Part shown: in pieces, positions 10,640 to 22,039 of the stretch | Layout: each line of letters opens with the position of its first letter | Position numbering within the stretch: position 1 is the stretch's first letter | Source of the DNA: Rhizophagus clarus | Taxonomy: Eukaryota > Glomeromycota > Glomeromycetes > Glomerales > Glomeraceae | Direction of reading: 5' to 3' | Assembly (NCBI GenBank): GCA_015698045.1 | Contig: BLAL01000278.1 | Location: forward strand, 1,054,001 to 1,118,000 | DNA length: 64,000 bases | Made by a program: the position numbers and the translations under genes | The notes under the pieces: generated by a model | Databases searched by the model: none | Told to the model about the DNA's origin: nothing | The model's input: only the letters and a program-made list of their open reading frames with translations

Positions 10640-12310
10640 TTTTTAGGCGGTTATTTCGGTTCCTCTGAACATGGCATTTCGGTAAGCTTTAACATTAATT
10701 TTTTTCTTCGATTATTTTTATTTTAACGAACTAATTTCTAATGGTTCGTTTCTTACTTTTTTTTTAGACGGTTTTGTCCTTCGTATATTTGGACGCGTGG
10801 ACACTCGGTAGGAAAAGAGAGAGGGAGAGGCTGTATTGCTATTTATTAACGAAACGTTTATTAACGTTTCAATTTCTTTTTTTCAGACGGTTTTTGTGTT
10901 TCATTTAACGCGCGAGTTTTCGATTTTTTTTTTAGGAACTCTTCGAATTTTTGGCAGTAAGACAATTTTATTTATTACTGATTTTTTATTTTAAACGAAC
11001 TTTGCTAACGGCTCATTTCTTTTTCTTTTTTAGGCAGATCTTTCGAGTTTCTGGGGTTTGGACGTTAGTAGACGGCTTGGACTTTCGAATACTTGAATGT
11101 GTGGAAGTTTGGTAAGAGAGGGGCTGTTTTTTTATTATTATTTAATGAAACATTTACTAATGTTTCGTCTTCTTTCTCTTTTAGACGGCTTCTTTTTCAG
11201 GGTCTTTAAAGCGCGCGGATTACGGTATTTAAGTTTAATTTCTTAAACTTCTTTATTATAACGAAACGTTAACCTAACGATTTCGTTTTTTATTTTTTTT
11301 TAGGCAGGTCTATGGCTTTTTGGACATGACTTTCGTAAGTAATTTTTTTTCTTTTATTTATTTTAATGAAACACTTATTAATGTTTCATCTTATTTCTTT
11401 TTTTTGGTCGGCTTCTTCAAAGCTTCTTTGACGCGAATTTGTAAGTTTTTTTTTCAATTTATTTTATTTTTTTCTTTTATTTATTTTGGTTTATTAACTT
11501 TTCGTTTATTACTTCTTTTTTAGTCAACTTCTTTGAAACCTCCTGAATACGAATTTGTAAGTTTTTTCATTTTAATTTTAATTTGTTTCTTTTAATGAAG
11601 GTTATTAATATCTGTTTTCTTCTCTTTTTTAGACGGTTTGCTCTTCAGATCTGGACGCGTTGGATTTAGGTAAGTTATTATTTTTACTTTGTTATTTGTT
11701 TTAATGAAATGAACGAACCATTTTCTAATATTTAGATTTTTTTTAGACAGTTGAGTCTTTGGTGTGGAATATTGGTAGAAGGAATCAAGAATGGTTACGG
11801 TACATTTTGCCAAAACTCATTTCTCTGAGGCCATTTTGCCGTATGGAAATTTCACAGAAGGGATATTTCATCGAATGGGCGTTTCGTCGAATAGACATTT
11901 CGCTGAATCCTTTTCCCCTTCATCGAAGAACATTTTACCAAAAATATTATAATTCCTTAATCATTAATAATTTGATACAGAGAAAATAAAAAATGTCTCG
12001 GAAAATTGATGAGTATAATGAATTTATTAAATAAAATTAAAAAAATATATATACAAACGCGACTTAATAATGTACAAATAATTTGTTTTTCTTTAAAAAG
12101 AAAGGAAAATTGAAAATTCCATATATTTGACGAAGTGTCCCTTCGGCGAGATTATTTTGGTGAAATGTACTTCAGTAAAATGTCCATTCGATCGGGAAAT
12201 GGCATTCAGCAAAATGGCACTTTGGTGAAACATCCCTTCTTTTTTTTTTAGACGGTTAGGTTTTTGGGCGCGTATAATTTTGATAAGGAGAATTCAAAAT
12301 ATTTTACTTC
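10640..12310 (+). other. Tandem array of about ten exon-like/intron-like units
   Basis: Segments of about 20-75 nt with raised GC (ACGGTTTTGTCC..GGACGCGTGG, GCAGATCTTTCGAG.., ACGGCTTCTTTTTCAGGG, ACGGTTTGCTCTTCAG..GGACGCG) alternate with AT-rich spacers of about 70-100 nt. Nearly every spacer starts with GTAAG, GTAGG or GTATT and ends with a T-run plus AG, as fungal introns do. Each spacer also has an inverted motif such as GAAACGTTTATTAACGTTTC with a CTAAY/TTAAY branch-site-like core. 3'-type signals lie near 10,647, 10,767, 10,886, 11,032, 11,184, 11,303, 11,631, 11,745 and 12,251. No long ORF arises within single segments. This is either a much-fragmented multi-exon gene or a tandem repeat of an exon plus intron. 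Splicing is inferred only. Confidence 0.5.
11796..12232. mobile_element. Foldback element with short internal tandem motifs
   Basis: The left arm (about 11,796-11,945) is built of repeated motifs of the type CATTTTGCC, ATTTCATCGAATGG, GTTTCGTCGAATAG and ATTTCGCTGAATCC. The right arm (about 12,120-12,232) carries the same motifs inverted (GGTGAAATG, CATTCGATCGGGAAATGGC, CAGCAAAATGGCAC). AT-rich DNA separates the arms. Inverted arms made of short tandem motifs are the hallmark of foldback-type DNA elements. It lies inside the exon-like array, which resumes at about 12,251. Confidence 0.6.
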
Positions 12311-12686
12311 TTTTAGTGAAACATTTTTATAAACGTTTTTTTTTTACACGATCTGATAGAATTTTTAATTTTAAATGGGATCTTTGGAGTGGGAAAGTAA
12401 ATTAGTCATATTATAAAAAATACTGTATATCATATATAAATATAATAATAAAATAAATATAAATATAGTAATAATATTGTGCGGTAAAATTATAATAAAA
12501 CATGTAATATATTATTATTTAATTTAAGCATTTTAGGAATACTAATTTCTATTAAATTATGAGTAATAAAAAAATAATGCTTATCGAATACAAGCTGCAT
12601 TGAAACTTGTTTAATAAGCACTTAAATTAAATATTCTTTAAGCATTTAATAAATGGTTGGTAAATGCTTGGTTTAACTTCGTGATG

Positions 12687-13385
12687 AACGCTTTTTTTAG
12701 GCGGTTTAATCAGAAAAAGTGCCTTTTTTAAGCGTTTAATTGAAAAAGATGCTTTTTTTAAGCGTTTAATTAACGTTTAATTAAAAATATACGCTATTTT
12801 CTTAAGCATTTAAATTGAAAAAACGTCTTTTTTTGGCGTTTGTAATTAAAAAATGCATTTTTTAAGCATTTGATTCAAAAAAACGCATTTTTTTAAGCAT
12901 TTGATTAAAAAAAAAATGCTTTTTTTTAGGCATTTAATTATAGAAACGCATTTTTTAAGCGTTTAATTGGAAAAAGTAAAAAAACTTTTTTCTTAAGAGT
13001 CTAATTAGCTTTTTTTAGGTGTTTATTAAAAAAAAAAGAAGCCTTTTTTTTAGGCGTTTATTAATAAAAAAAAAGCCTTTTTTGTTAGGCGTTTAATCAG
13101 AAAAAGTTTTTAAGCGTTTAACTAAAAAAACGCTTTTTTAAGGGTTTAATTAAGAAAACGCTTTTTTAAGGGTTTAATTAAGAAAACGCTTTTTTAAGGG
13201 TTTAATTAAGAAAACGCTTTTTTAAGGGTTTAATTAAGAAAACGCTTTTTTAAGGGTTTAATTAAGAAAACGCTTTTTTTTAAACATTAATTAAAAAATT
13301 CCTTTTTTTAAGCGTTTAAATTAAAAGAAAAACGCTTTTTTTAATTGTTTAATTAAAAATTGTTTGTTTTTAATTGAAAATGATT
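12687..13385. repeat. Palindromic minisatellite, right array
   Basis: About 22 units of the same CGCTTTTTTAAGCG/TTTAATTAAA type as 9510-9980. A young homogeneous block at about 13,127-13,270 consists of five near-perfect 28-bp units (AACGCTTTTTTAAGGG then TTTAATTAAGAA). The array starts right after the inverted AACTTCGTGATG (12,675-12,686), so the two arrays and that motif form the arms of one large inverted structure. Confidence 0.8.
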
Positions 13386-14369
13386 AAGAATTTGCTCTTT
13401 TTAATTAAAAATGATTTTTAACAAAGTTGTTGAAATCGATTCTTTCATATAAACATAATGATTAAAAAAACTTTTTTTTTCTTATTGCAAAAATAAAATG
13501 TTTTTTTATTAAAAATGATATAAAAAAAAATCATTTGTTTTACTATAGTGACTATTTTAAATGATCAGCTTTTTTACCTGCGTTATGATCGACAAAATCA
13601 ATTTTTTGCAGCAAAATCGTTTACTTGATGGTTAAACATAATTAACAACAAAAGTGGCACAGGAGTGCTTTTTTTGCAATTTTATTCTAATGATATCAAA
13701 AGATGCAATATAGCATAATGCAAATAATCATCACTTTTATTTTTGAAAAAAAAATAGCGTATAGATAGATATACTGTAGCTATGGCAATAACCATATGCA
13801 TATGCATATGCATATGCATTGCTATTGCATTGCTATTGCATTGCATATTGCAATTAAATAGCTATATAAATTTCAACTTTAAAGTTCACATTGCGCATTT
13901 CCACTTTCATGAAAAAATGCTTGAAGATCGTACAACAATTTCCAAATTAAGCGAAAAAGTACATTAATTTAGAAAATGATCGGCAATAATTTGTCGGTCA
14001 AAAACATACTATCGCCAATGATGATCAAAGTATCAAACTAGCAAAAAGGATCATATATAAAATTGGTGATCGAATATAAAAATTAAAAAGGGGTCCGGAA
14101 TATGATTAAAAGTAACCCAAAAAAATTAGGGGACTTTTTCAATCAGCCGATATGTAATAATTGGTTTTATCAGAACTGCCGTACATAAAAATTAATTTAT
14201 ACATCTATAGCTCCCTTAAGCACACCAGTAGTAATTTCTGTAACTGGAAGAATGATTGCTGCCATAATTGTGATTATTTTGACAGTAATATAAAATGCCA
14301 TTATCCAATATACTGTGTATACTGTATTATGTACATTATTAATCGTAATATTTTGTAATAGAAATTGGA
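13386..14369. other. Intergenic, simple repeat only
   Basis: No gene recognised. At 13,793-13,856 there is a short simple repeat built of CATATG and CATTGCTATTG motifs. An open frame through it (13,782-13,967) is low-complexity and not believed. Confidence 0.55.
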
Positions 14370-14640
14370 CTTAACTAATGACAAATTTTTTTTACGCCCA
14401 AATTGATCATATTAACAGTTAAATTTTGACGATCATATTCTAATTGGACGCATTTTTAACATTAGTTTTACGCAGATAATTTGTATATTTTTAGAGCATT
14501 GGTGAAACTAACGTTTTTTGTTAGAAATGTGAACCACTTTCTATTTTTGACCTTTTTGTAAAATGTAACTGTATCGAAAAATTCAAAATTTTTTCTTTTT
14601 TCATAAATAAAAGTCAACATCTGAGCACAGGTCAACTGCA
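14370..14640 (-). repeat. Dispersed repeat, copy B
   Basis: Inverted match to 4440-4880: on the minus strand it reads TTGAATTTTTCGATACAG, a TCAAAAATAGAAAGTGG block, AACGTTAGTTTCACC, and finally ATCAATTTGGGCGTAAAA. Motif order is the same as in copy A. No coding potential. Confidence 0.5.
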
Positions 14641-15585
14641 GAAACGCATGCATGATGAATTATTGGATCCTTCAGTTTAGATGCTATTGTCAACAGGTAA
14701 TACATTATACACAAATTATTTATAAAAATAATGAAATTGGAAATGAAAGTAATGTGATGTTTTTTGTGATCAATATAGAGACAAAAAAAGAAAAAAAGAT
14801 AATGATAATACTAAAATTAGAAAAATAATAACAAATAATATATATAAATGTAGATTGGTAAATAATATAATCAAGTTCACAGTTTAATATTTCTAGAATA
14901 TTGTACGTTTTTTTTTGTACAAATTTAATATCTAATAAAGAGATGCATATACGCCCGACGTAATACACATGATTTAAAAATTAAATTTGATTGGCTAAAT
15001 AAATAATATTACAATTCATAATCATATAAACATTTTAATTAAACAAAAAAAATAATCTGAGTACTTGTAACAATGTGGTACGTGAACGGATGAATTGAAG
15101 TTCATGGTTATTATGGGAGTGATGCTAGATTATATTTTAAATTGAATATTTAATATATAAATATGTTAGAATAAATCTGGAGAAATCAAATAATAAAGGT
15201 TTAAGTTGTTTACAAAATAAATTAAGAAACGTCAAAACTAATAAAATGAGGCCATAATCTATATCTTTACAAATTAAATTCAATGGTTGTTTATACTTTG
15301 ATTTGCATAACATTCTTATATATATGATATAATATTTCTACACCATAAATAATTCATGATTTTCGATATGATGATATCCGGTATAAAGGTCAGAGATGAT
15401 CTTGCCTTAAAATAAGCAAATGTTTTTACTAAGACCAATACGCAAAGTTGACTTATGACCTTATAGTTTATATTAAAATAAGCAAAATTTTTTTTGTAAC
15501 GTTTATATTAAAAAATATATTTTTTTTTATTTAAAATAACAGTTTTATAAACCGTTTCAAAGCTCTTTAAACTCTGAAAATTTTT
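14641..15585. other. Intergenic, nothing recognised
   Basis: AT-rich sequence. The minus-strand frame at 14,720-14,968 is AT-rich low-complexity (runs of Ile, Phe, Tyr) and is not supported as a gene. Confidence 0.5.
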
Positions 15586-15589
15586 TTTT

Positions 15590-15965
15590 CAGAAATTTCC
15601 TAAGATTCGTATAGAATATTTTTGTTTGATAGAGATTTTTTTTTTTTTGATTTTTCTCTGAGTTTATATGGGAAGAGTTCATATGGGATATCTGGTAGAA
15701 AATTTTTATTTGAGAGATTTTCTAAGATTTCGTATTGGATATTTTAATAGTGATTTTTTTTGTGAGATATTTTAGGACTCGTATGGGATATATTTGATAG
15801 AAATTTTTATTTTGTGAAATTTTTTAGGAGTTCGTATGGGATATTTTTGATAGAAATTTTTTTTTTTTGAGATTTTCTAAGATTCGTGATTTTTTTTTTT
15901 TAGATTTTCAGAGAGTTCGTATGAGATATTATTAATAGAGAACTTTTTTAGAATTCGTAACATTA
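15590..15965 (+). repeat. Degenerate tandem repeat of about 55-70 bp units
   Basis: Six or so units of the type GAGATTTTCTAAGATTCGTA, then TGGGATATTTTTGATAGAAA, then a T-run. Unit length varies with the T-run. No coding role seen. Confidence 0.65.
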
Positions 15966-16128
15966 AATAAAAAACAATATACTTTTTATACTAATAATTA
16001 AATTTATATTAAATAAATTAATATTGTAATATTATTTTAATAAATTTAGGTCTCTGAAAGTCTAAAGTAAAAATTTAATAGTAAATTCTCCAGAGACCTC
16101 TATTAGAAGTAAGCGGGTCCCTATTATG

Positions 16129-16201
16129 CTGCTAATTGGTAGAAAAAAGCCGGAATTCCAAGGCGTTACACTACTAATTAGTAGAAAAAAGCCGGAATTA
16201 T
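16129..16201. repeat. Short tandem duplication
   Basis: CTAATTGGTAGAAAAAAGCC (16,132 on) and CTAATTAGTAGAAAAAAGCC (about 16,175 on), each followed by GGAATT. Two copies only. Confidence 0.6.
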
Positions 16202-17064
16202 ATATATTCATATTTTTTTTATTAAAAAAATCATCGGCTACGCAAATTGAAATATATGACATATATAAAAATGATTGCTACTACGCAAACTATATATAAC
16301 CTTTTAAAAAATCTCAAAGTCTAAGCAAATAAAATTTTGGCTTTTTGAAAATTTTACTAATATGGCTAAGCAAACCTTACATGTAACTTCTATATGTATT
16401 TTTCAGGATCCTGGTAAAATGATGTTTTCGGCGAACTGACAATTGGCGAAGAAGTAATCCGAACGGAATGTATATGATTTATAATGGATTTAACTAATCA
16501 ATAAAATTTGACCAATTTCATTTTTTTTCAATCGAACTTTCTAATGAATTACCAAGCGATGGCTCAAAACAAACATGCAGCTCCCGCCCGAAAAGTCAAG
16601 AAAAAATTGCATAAAATTTCAGCCTATGATGCGCATAATGCATAACAGATAATGCACATCACGCTGACACTATTGTGCCAATGCATTCTGACCTAAGTTA
16701 AGACGCAGTTTTACTGAAATTATGCTTTCGGCCAGAATTAAATTATGCGCGTTATGCAATGCGTTACACGTTTCTACGCCCGATATGCCAAGAAAATCAC
16801 AGGTACAACGACTATATAGTATAAGGTAAAGCGATTTTTTTTCTTTGTACACAAACATAAAATCGTTATATTTTATTTATAAATATTGATATAACGATTT
16901 TTATTAATAAACCGAAAGGTTCATTATATCAAGTTCTGGCTGTACTGTACATTATTTTTTTAATCACATAAACAATATTTATTCCGAAACCATTAACTTT
17001 TTTTAAAGTATAAACTGAGGTTAATTTTCGTAAGGATAATTAACTGTTTGGAATATCCCGGAAA
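16202..17064. other. Upstream region of the 17-kb ORF; possible small repeat
   Basis: Contains a locally GC-richer stretch (about 16,560-16,805) rich in GCATAATGCATAAC and TTATGCGCGTTATGC motifs, with partial inverted symmetry; it may be an old short element. A clean 12-bp inverted pair AAATCGTTATAT / ATATAACGATTT lies at 16,860-16,871 and 16,889-16,900. No gene recognised. Confidence 0.4.
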
Positions 17065-17610
17065 ATGACTACTACTATCTCTCCTGAAAAAAACCCTATT
17101 CTTTTAGAAGAAGAAATGGACCATTTTTTTAAGTGTATTGTAATTGAAGAGGGAAAATGGCTAATGCAAAATGGACATGTGACTGAAGTAAAACCTTTTC
17201 AAGTGCTTATGATTGATGCTTATAAAAATAATTTTAATTTTGGGACTGACAAATTGAATGATTATTATTCTTCATGTAAAACTTCTCTTGCGCGTGTTCA
17301 ATATGTTGATAATTTGAAAGATTATTTTGATAGGTTTGTGAAAAATCAAAAAATTTACACTAGTCTGGATGGTCAATTTACTCGTTATAGAATGACCATT
17401 AATGATTATTGTAGTTATTTAGCGAGTAGAAATCCAATAAGTAATAACAGTACTTCACTTAGAAATAACAATTCCGATACTTTGCTTAAATTTAAAATTT
17501 TTAACATTATGCAAAAAGCTGGAATTCCTAATGGAGATATTGATGATATTCACAAAAATCTTGATTTGATTGAAAAATTTATTGTTGATATTGACTCAAA
17601 AAAAATTTGA
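17065..17610 (+). CDS. Single-exon hypothetical protein, 181 residues
   Basis: An uninterrupted frame of 181 codons with ordinary amino-acid composition, unlike the AT-rich low-complexity frames around it. It begins MTTTISPEKNPILLEEEMD and ends IEKFIVDIDSKKI. The start has a fair fungal context (GAAAATGAC) and there is no nearer upstream in-frame start. A TATA-like A+T region precedes it and AATAAATAAATAAAT motifs follow the stop by about 60 bp, consistent with a 3' end. I see no signal peptide, membrane segment or known motif. A polar Asn/Ser stretch (residues about 125-138) separates two mostly helical-looking parts. It is probably an orphan or lineage-specific gene. Confidence 0.65.
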   Translation: MTTTISPEKNPILLEEEMDHFFKCIVIEEGKWLMQNGHVTEVKPFQVLMIDAYKNNFNFGTDKLNDYYSSCKTSLARVQYVDNLKDYFDRFVKNQKIYTSLDGQFTRYRMTINDYCSYLASRNPISNNSTSLRNNNSDTLLKFKIFNIMQKAGIPNGDIDDIHKNLDLIEKFIVDIDSKKI

Positions 17611-18769
17611 TTATTATGTATTGTATATATAATCATATTTTATTTAGTTTGTTCATTTGTGTATGCTAAAAATAAATAAATAAATAAAATAAAATAAGTT
17701 TCTAGGAATTTGCTTTGTTAATTTGGCTTAATTTGTTAATATCCTAATCATAGAAAACGGGGCATTATGAGTCTGGAGCTATCATATAGTTTTAATTATT
17801 TACCTTTATTTATTTTTTTAATAGTAATTTATTCATGTGAAGGTGGAATTACGGCTTGGAGAATCTTTTTGTTATAATTTTTGACGAAAGTTTCTAAATT
17901 TTAGGCTAAACTACTTTACTTCTTCGAAAACATTGTTAGAATTTTTTTTTAAATCGATAATAGATTCATGGCGTTATTATTTTTTTAAAAAAAATTTGCA
18001 ACTTATTTTCAATCTAAGATATAAAGCTTATTCAGTTTCGTTTTCTTTCATTTTCATAGAAAGATATAAAATCCAGTAGTTACATTCGAAAAAGAATATT
18101 TAAAACTATCATCATCAAAGATTATAACCATCATTTATTCTAGTTTTATTATGTTTTTTTCCGTATTCTGCAAAATAATATTCAGATATTATATGTCCAC
18201 TGACCGATAAAGATTTTTCTCTCTCCGTATAAAAAATTTTGTAAAGAATAATTATATTCTAATTGATTACTATAGAGTTTGTACTCTCTCAGTTATACAT
18301 AAAAAATTTTTGTATGCGAATGAAACTGAAAATTCAAGTTAACCTTAGTTTAGATCATTGCTAAAAAAACAAACTTGGACAATAATGGAGGACATTTATT
18401 TTCGTACAGATTTTACAAATTTTAGATATCTTCCAATGTTTTCTACAGAATTAAAAATGAAACACAAAAATTGTTAAAGCATGATTCCATAGTGTAGATA
18501 TATTTTTTATTGATTTTTAATTTGATAACTCATAATTTATTGATAAATTATTTATAATATAAAGGAAAATAAATCATTTAAATTACAATTGAAGAAGTTT
18601 CATCTTACTAATCAAAGCTTAAAATTTAAATGTAATAATGTAATAATAATGTTAATCAGTGTTATATAATTCGTTCGTATCTAAGTACGTTAGGAAAAAA
18701 AAATAAAAATGAAGTTTAGTAATTCAAGGACTTTAAAAATTTAAATAAATTGTTACTTTTAAAAAAAAT
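17611..18769. other. Intergenic, nothing recognised
   Basis: AT-rich sequence with no convincing frame, RNA gene or repeat. Confidence 0.55.
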
Positions 18770-20760
18770 ATCTTTACTATCAGAAAGTTGAAATTCATCA
18801 TATCCTTCTGGGTGAAGATTTGGATTATTACATATTTCATCATTATCTATAAGAAAAAAAAATTAAATTTGGAATTATTATAATTATTTTATAAGGTTTT
18901 ATATACCTTCAATATTATTAATATGATATTTTTTTATTTGTTACATTATTTCTTGAAAATCTAAAAATTAAAACAAAGCTGTACGCCCTTTGGATATTAG
19001 TTGCTGCTATCTAAAATAATTTAAATATTTATTAATATATTTTCATAATAAAATAAACAAATAGAATTACCTACTTATTTACGATGAATAATTCTTCTGA
19101 TTACTCAATTTACCAATATCATCAACTAAAAAAACAAAATAATTAATGCAAACCTTACTGTTATTATATGAAAGTCATATGATTTGTTAATGTGAAATGC
19201 TAATTAAATAGAGATAATTCATAATTAATTACCTATGGTCGAGCCGGTACTTCCAACGCCAAGAAGAATAAGAAGAAGAAGAGCAAGGGCTCCCCTTCTG
19301 GTACTGCTAACAAGAAGTAGTCAAAATCTTCGAAGCGAAAGAAGTCCTCCCCCTTTCATGGTGCCTCCAACGCCAAGCAATTGATTTATTAGTGCCTGGT
19401 GATAAAGGAGTAGTTAGGAAGGGTCGCGGTTCCAACAGATAGTCTTGACATTTTTTTTTTTTTTGTTTTACTAACTCTTTTTTTCCTTCTTCGTTTTTTT
19501 TAGTGTTAGGATGATATCTTTTTTTCCTCACACCTTTTGGTTAAGTTCCCTTCATTTTTATCCGACGCGTATAACAGGCTTGCCAGTAGTTCGTGTTAGA
19601 ATAAATGCGTAGCGGCTTCTTACTTAGAAGGAGTTTTAATTTACATTAGAAGCTGAGTCAATGTATACGTTTAGAAATTATTTAATTTATGCCTTCTTGC
19701 TCTTTTATATATATATATATTATTATTTAAATGATAAGAAAATTAGCCATATTTAAAAGTAAAAGTTTAATAATTAACTATAATTCCTTTAGATAGGACA
19801 AATTAAGTTTCTAATTTTTTTTCCGAAGATTATAGCTGTCTGGTCTGTTTAGCATCCCATCATCATCAAATATTTATATTCTAAAGGAGTTTCTGGTATA
19901 ATTTTTGGTCTTATACCATTAATTATATTCGTTTGATAATCATGCATATATAATTATTAAAAGGTGGTTGTCCAGATGAAATTTCTCACGTAAGCATTGT
20001 AATACTGAAGATATCAGATTTAAAGGTAGTTTATTTTCCTAAAATAATTTCTGGTGCTATAAGGAAGTTTTCCCATATACACTTTTTAATGGTTTATCTG
20101 CAGGTCCACAAAATCCAAGTAAATCGTACTAGATTTATATAATAGCAATTTGAGTTCTTTCTTTCTATGTTAGTTGATTATGATATTGCTGTAAATATTT
20201 TCTTAAATCTATATCCGGTTCATTTATTGCAAGTATATAATCTCCATTTAATGGACCTTGTGTAAAACCATAACATTGAACAATTGTAACTGCCCATTTA
20301 TTACTTAAATTTAAATGTGAATTAGCCTATAAAATAAGAATATATTATTAAAGGCTGTTAAATAAAATTAATTACATTTTTAGATTACAAACATTTTCAA
20401 ACAAACTTTTATTTGCACTTTTAACATTTTTAATCTTTTAAGTATGATATTATGTTTAATAGTTGCTCTTTAGAATCCCATTCAACAAAATGTCCATTAA
20501 TCCATTCTGCTTTATAAATTTCTGAGCATCCACCTTTTGTTAAATATTTAATATTTTCAGCAAGACTATAATATGGAATATATTATTCGATTCAAGTGAC
20601 ATTCTTGTATTAAATTATCAATAACATTATTTCTAGATGTCCAATTTGAAAAATTTTCTTTTAAATAATTTCGAATACAAAATTACAATATAATGTAACT
20701 GGCTTTAAAATTTTCATCTTTTGTAAGAGATTCATCGTTGTGTTTAAATTCATGTCGCTT
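18770..20760 (-). pseudogene. Decayed protein kinase (minus strand)
   Basis: Reading the minus strand downward in coordinate: SNWTSRNNVIDNLIQECH near 20,650; YLTKGGCSEIYKAEWINGHF near 20,500 (a degenerate glycine loop); ANSHLNLSNKWAVTIVQCYG, FTQGPLNGDYILAINEPDID and LRKYLQQYHNQLT near 20,330-20,150 (hinge and start of the C-lobe); LLGFCGPADKPLKSVYGKLP near 20,120-20,060; REISSGQPPFNNY and INGIRPKIIPETPLEYKYL near 19,980-19,870; and a kinase-tail motif ICNNPNLHPEGYDEFQLSD near 18,840-18,780. Stops and frame changes separate these parts and the HRD loop is missing. The Lys-rich fragment at 19,230-19,440 lies between the C-lobe and the tail. It is the same expanded kinase family as at the left edge. 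Confidence 0.6.
19228..19440 (+). pseudogene. Lys/Ser-rich coding fragment with atypical base composition
   Basis: On the plus strand: AGTSNAKKNKKKKSKGSPSG then TANKK, a stop, SKSSKRKKSSPFHGASNAKQ. The GTSNAKK / GASNAK motif repeats about 110 bp apart. Codon use (AAG for Lys, GGTACTGCTAAC) and GC content are clearly higher than in the surrounding DNA. It resembles the basic C-terminal tail of a well-expressed protein, copied here as a fragment. Family unknown. Confidence 0.35.
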
Positions 20761-21739
20761 ATGTATAGTATATTATCATGAATAATGCATACGTTCTATT
20801 AAGAGCAGCATCAATTATTCTAATAACAACACCCTTGTAATTGGGTTAAAAATTTTGAAAAATCGTTAGGATTAACTAAAAAAATCAAATTTAAATCAAA
20901 AAATGTATATATAATTTCCTATAGAAATAATATTAGGGATAGTATTAGAAATTTGGTTTTTATGTAGGGGACGTGCTGAACTCTTACAATGTACATGTCA
21001 TGATATAATCTCCATTTCAGTTCATTCTGAAATGGAGTAGAATGTAGACCTTATATTTTTAAGCAGTGAAGCAGTCTACGGTTTCTTTTTCTTTAAATTA
21101 GAATTTTGTATTAAGAGATACAGTATATGTATTCTGTAACTACTTGTACTTTATATATGTACTACGTAAGCTTCTTACGCTTCTATAAATAAAAATAAAG
21201 ATAAAAGATATAAGTTTGTCATGAAAACATAAGAGTTGTATTATCATTATCTAAAATATAAAAACAAAATAAGAGCTAAATTGACTCCCTGCATGTTTAA
21301 TTTAATTAATTTATAATAGAATATCAAATTTAATTTTAAATTTAGTTAATAGTACTGTATATATATATATTTTTTATTTAAATACGATAATGAAAAATTT
21401 GCTATAAATATTATATAGTAAATTTGGATATTCTTAAAGGACAGCGTCCATTTTAAATGTCGAAAAAAGGTTTTTTCGATATGATAATATATTTATGACA
21501 TCATTATTTTAATACATTTTTATCGGTTCTTGGTTATAATTTATTTTTAAAAAAAAATTTGTTAAACTTTTGTAAAACTAAATTTTACTTGTACGTATTT
21601 TGTGCTACTAACACTCCACATATTGTTAAGTCTTTTCAAGTTCTTGTTCAATAATCGTTGTACCATTACGGAGTTTTCCTTGAATATAGAGATCAAGTAA
21701 GAATAATATATATTAATACCGATAATAAAGAAATTAAAC
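20761..21739. other. Intergenic; one perfect hairpin
   Basis: No gene recognised. CTCCATTTCAG (21,010-21,020), loop TTCATT, CTGAAATGGAG (21,027-21,037) form an 11-bp perfect stem. Its role is unknown. Confidence 0.5.
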
Positions 21740-22017
21740 TGTCAATTTACGTTCAAATTCTTCTTCAACTTTTTTACTGAGTCTTTCAAAATATCTGCTA
21801 AGGCCTTCATCATCATCATCAAATACTTTTTCAAAATAAAAAAAAAATATTATTATAATTTTTTTTTTTTGGAATTAAAGAACTGAAACAACGTTAATAT
21901 TTATAAATGTGTATTACATCCTTTCTCAGACTTCATTATTTCTATTTGATTAAGTGAGGGAACAATATCAGTATGTTCGTTACTAAAGTCAGAATAAATA
22001 ATTGATATATTAGGCAT
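21740..22017 (-). CDS. Possible small two-exon gene or gene fragment
   Basis: Minus strand: ATG at 22,015-22,017 opens MPNISIIYSDFSNEHTDIVP then SLNQIEIMKSEKG, followed by a GTAATA 5'-like signal. A second coherent stretch (FEKVFDDDDEGLSRYFERLS, KKVEEEFERKLTV, stop) lies at about 21,830-21,740. The second part looks like an acidic then amphipathic helix. The exon junction is uncertain and no family is recognised. It could be a terminal fragment of one of the expanded Rhizophagus families. Confidence 0.25.
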
Positions 22018-22039
22018 TTAACTATTGTCAGGTAATTAA

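Noticed and set aside
11320-11989. Frames of 67-76 codons across the exon array and foldback element
   Set aside because: They run through predicted intron-like spacers or inverted tandem motifs, so composition rather than coding explains them.
9510-13385. CRISPR array
   Set aside because: Repeats are contiguous or have degenerate spacers of the same sequence, without unique spacers or cas genes, in a eukaryotic context. The same holds for the other tandem arrays.
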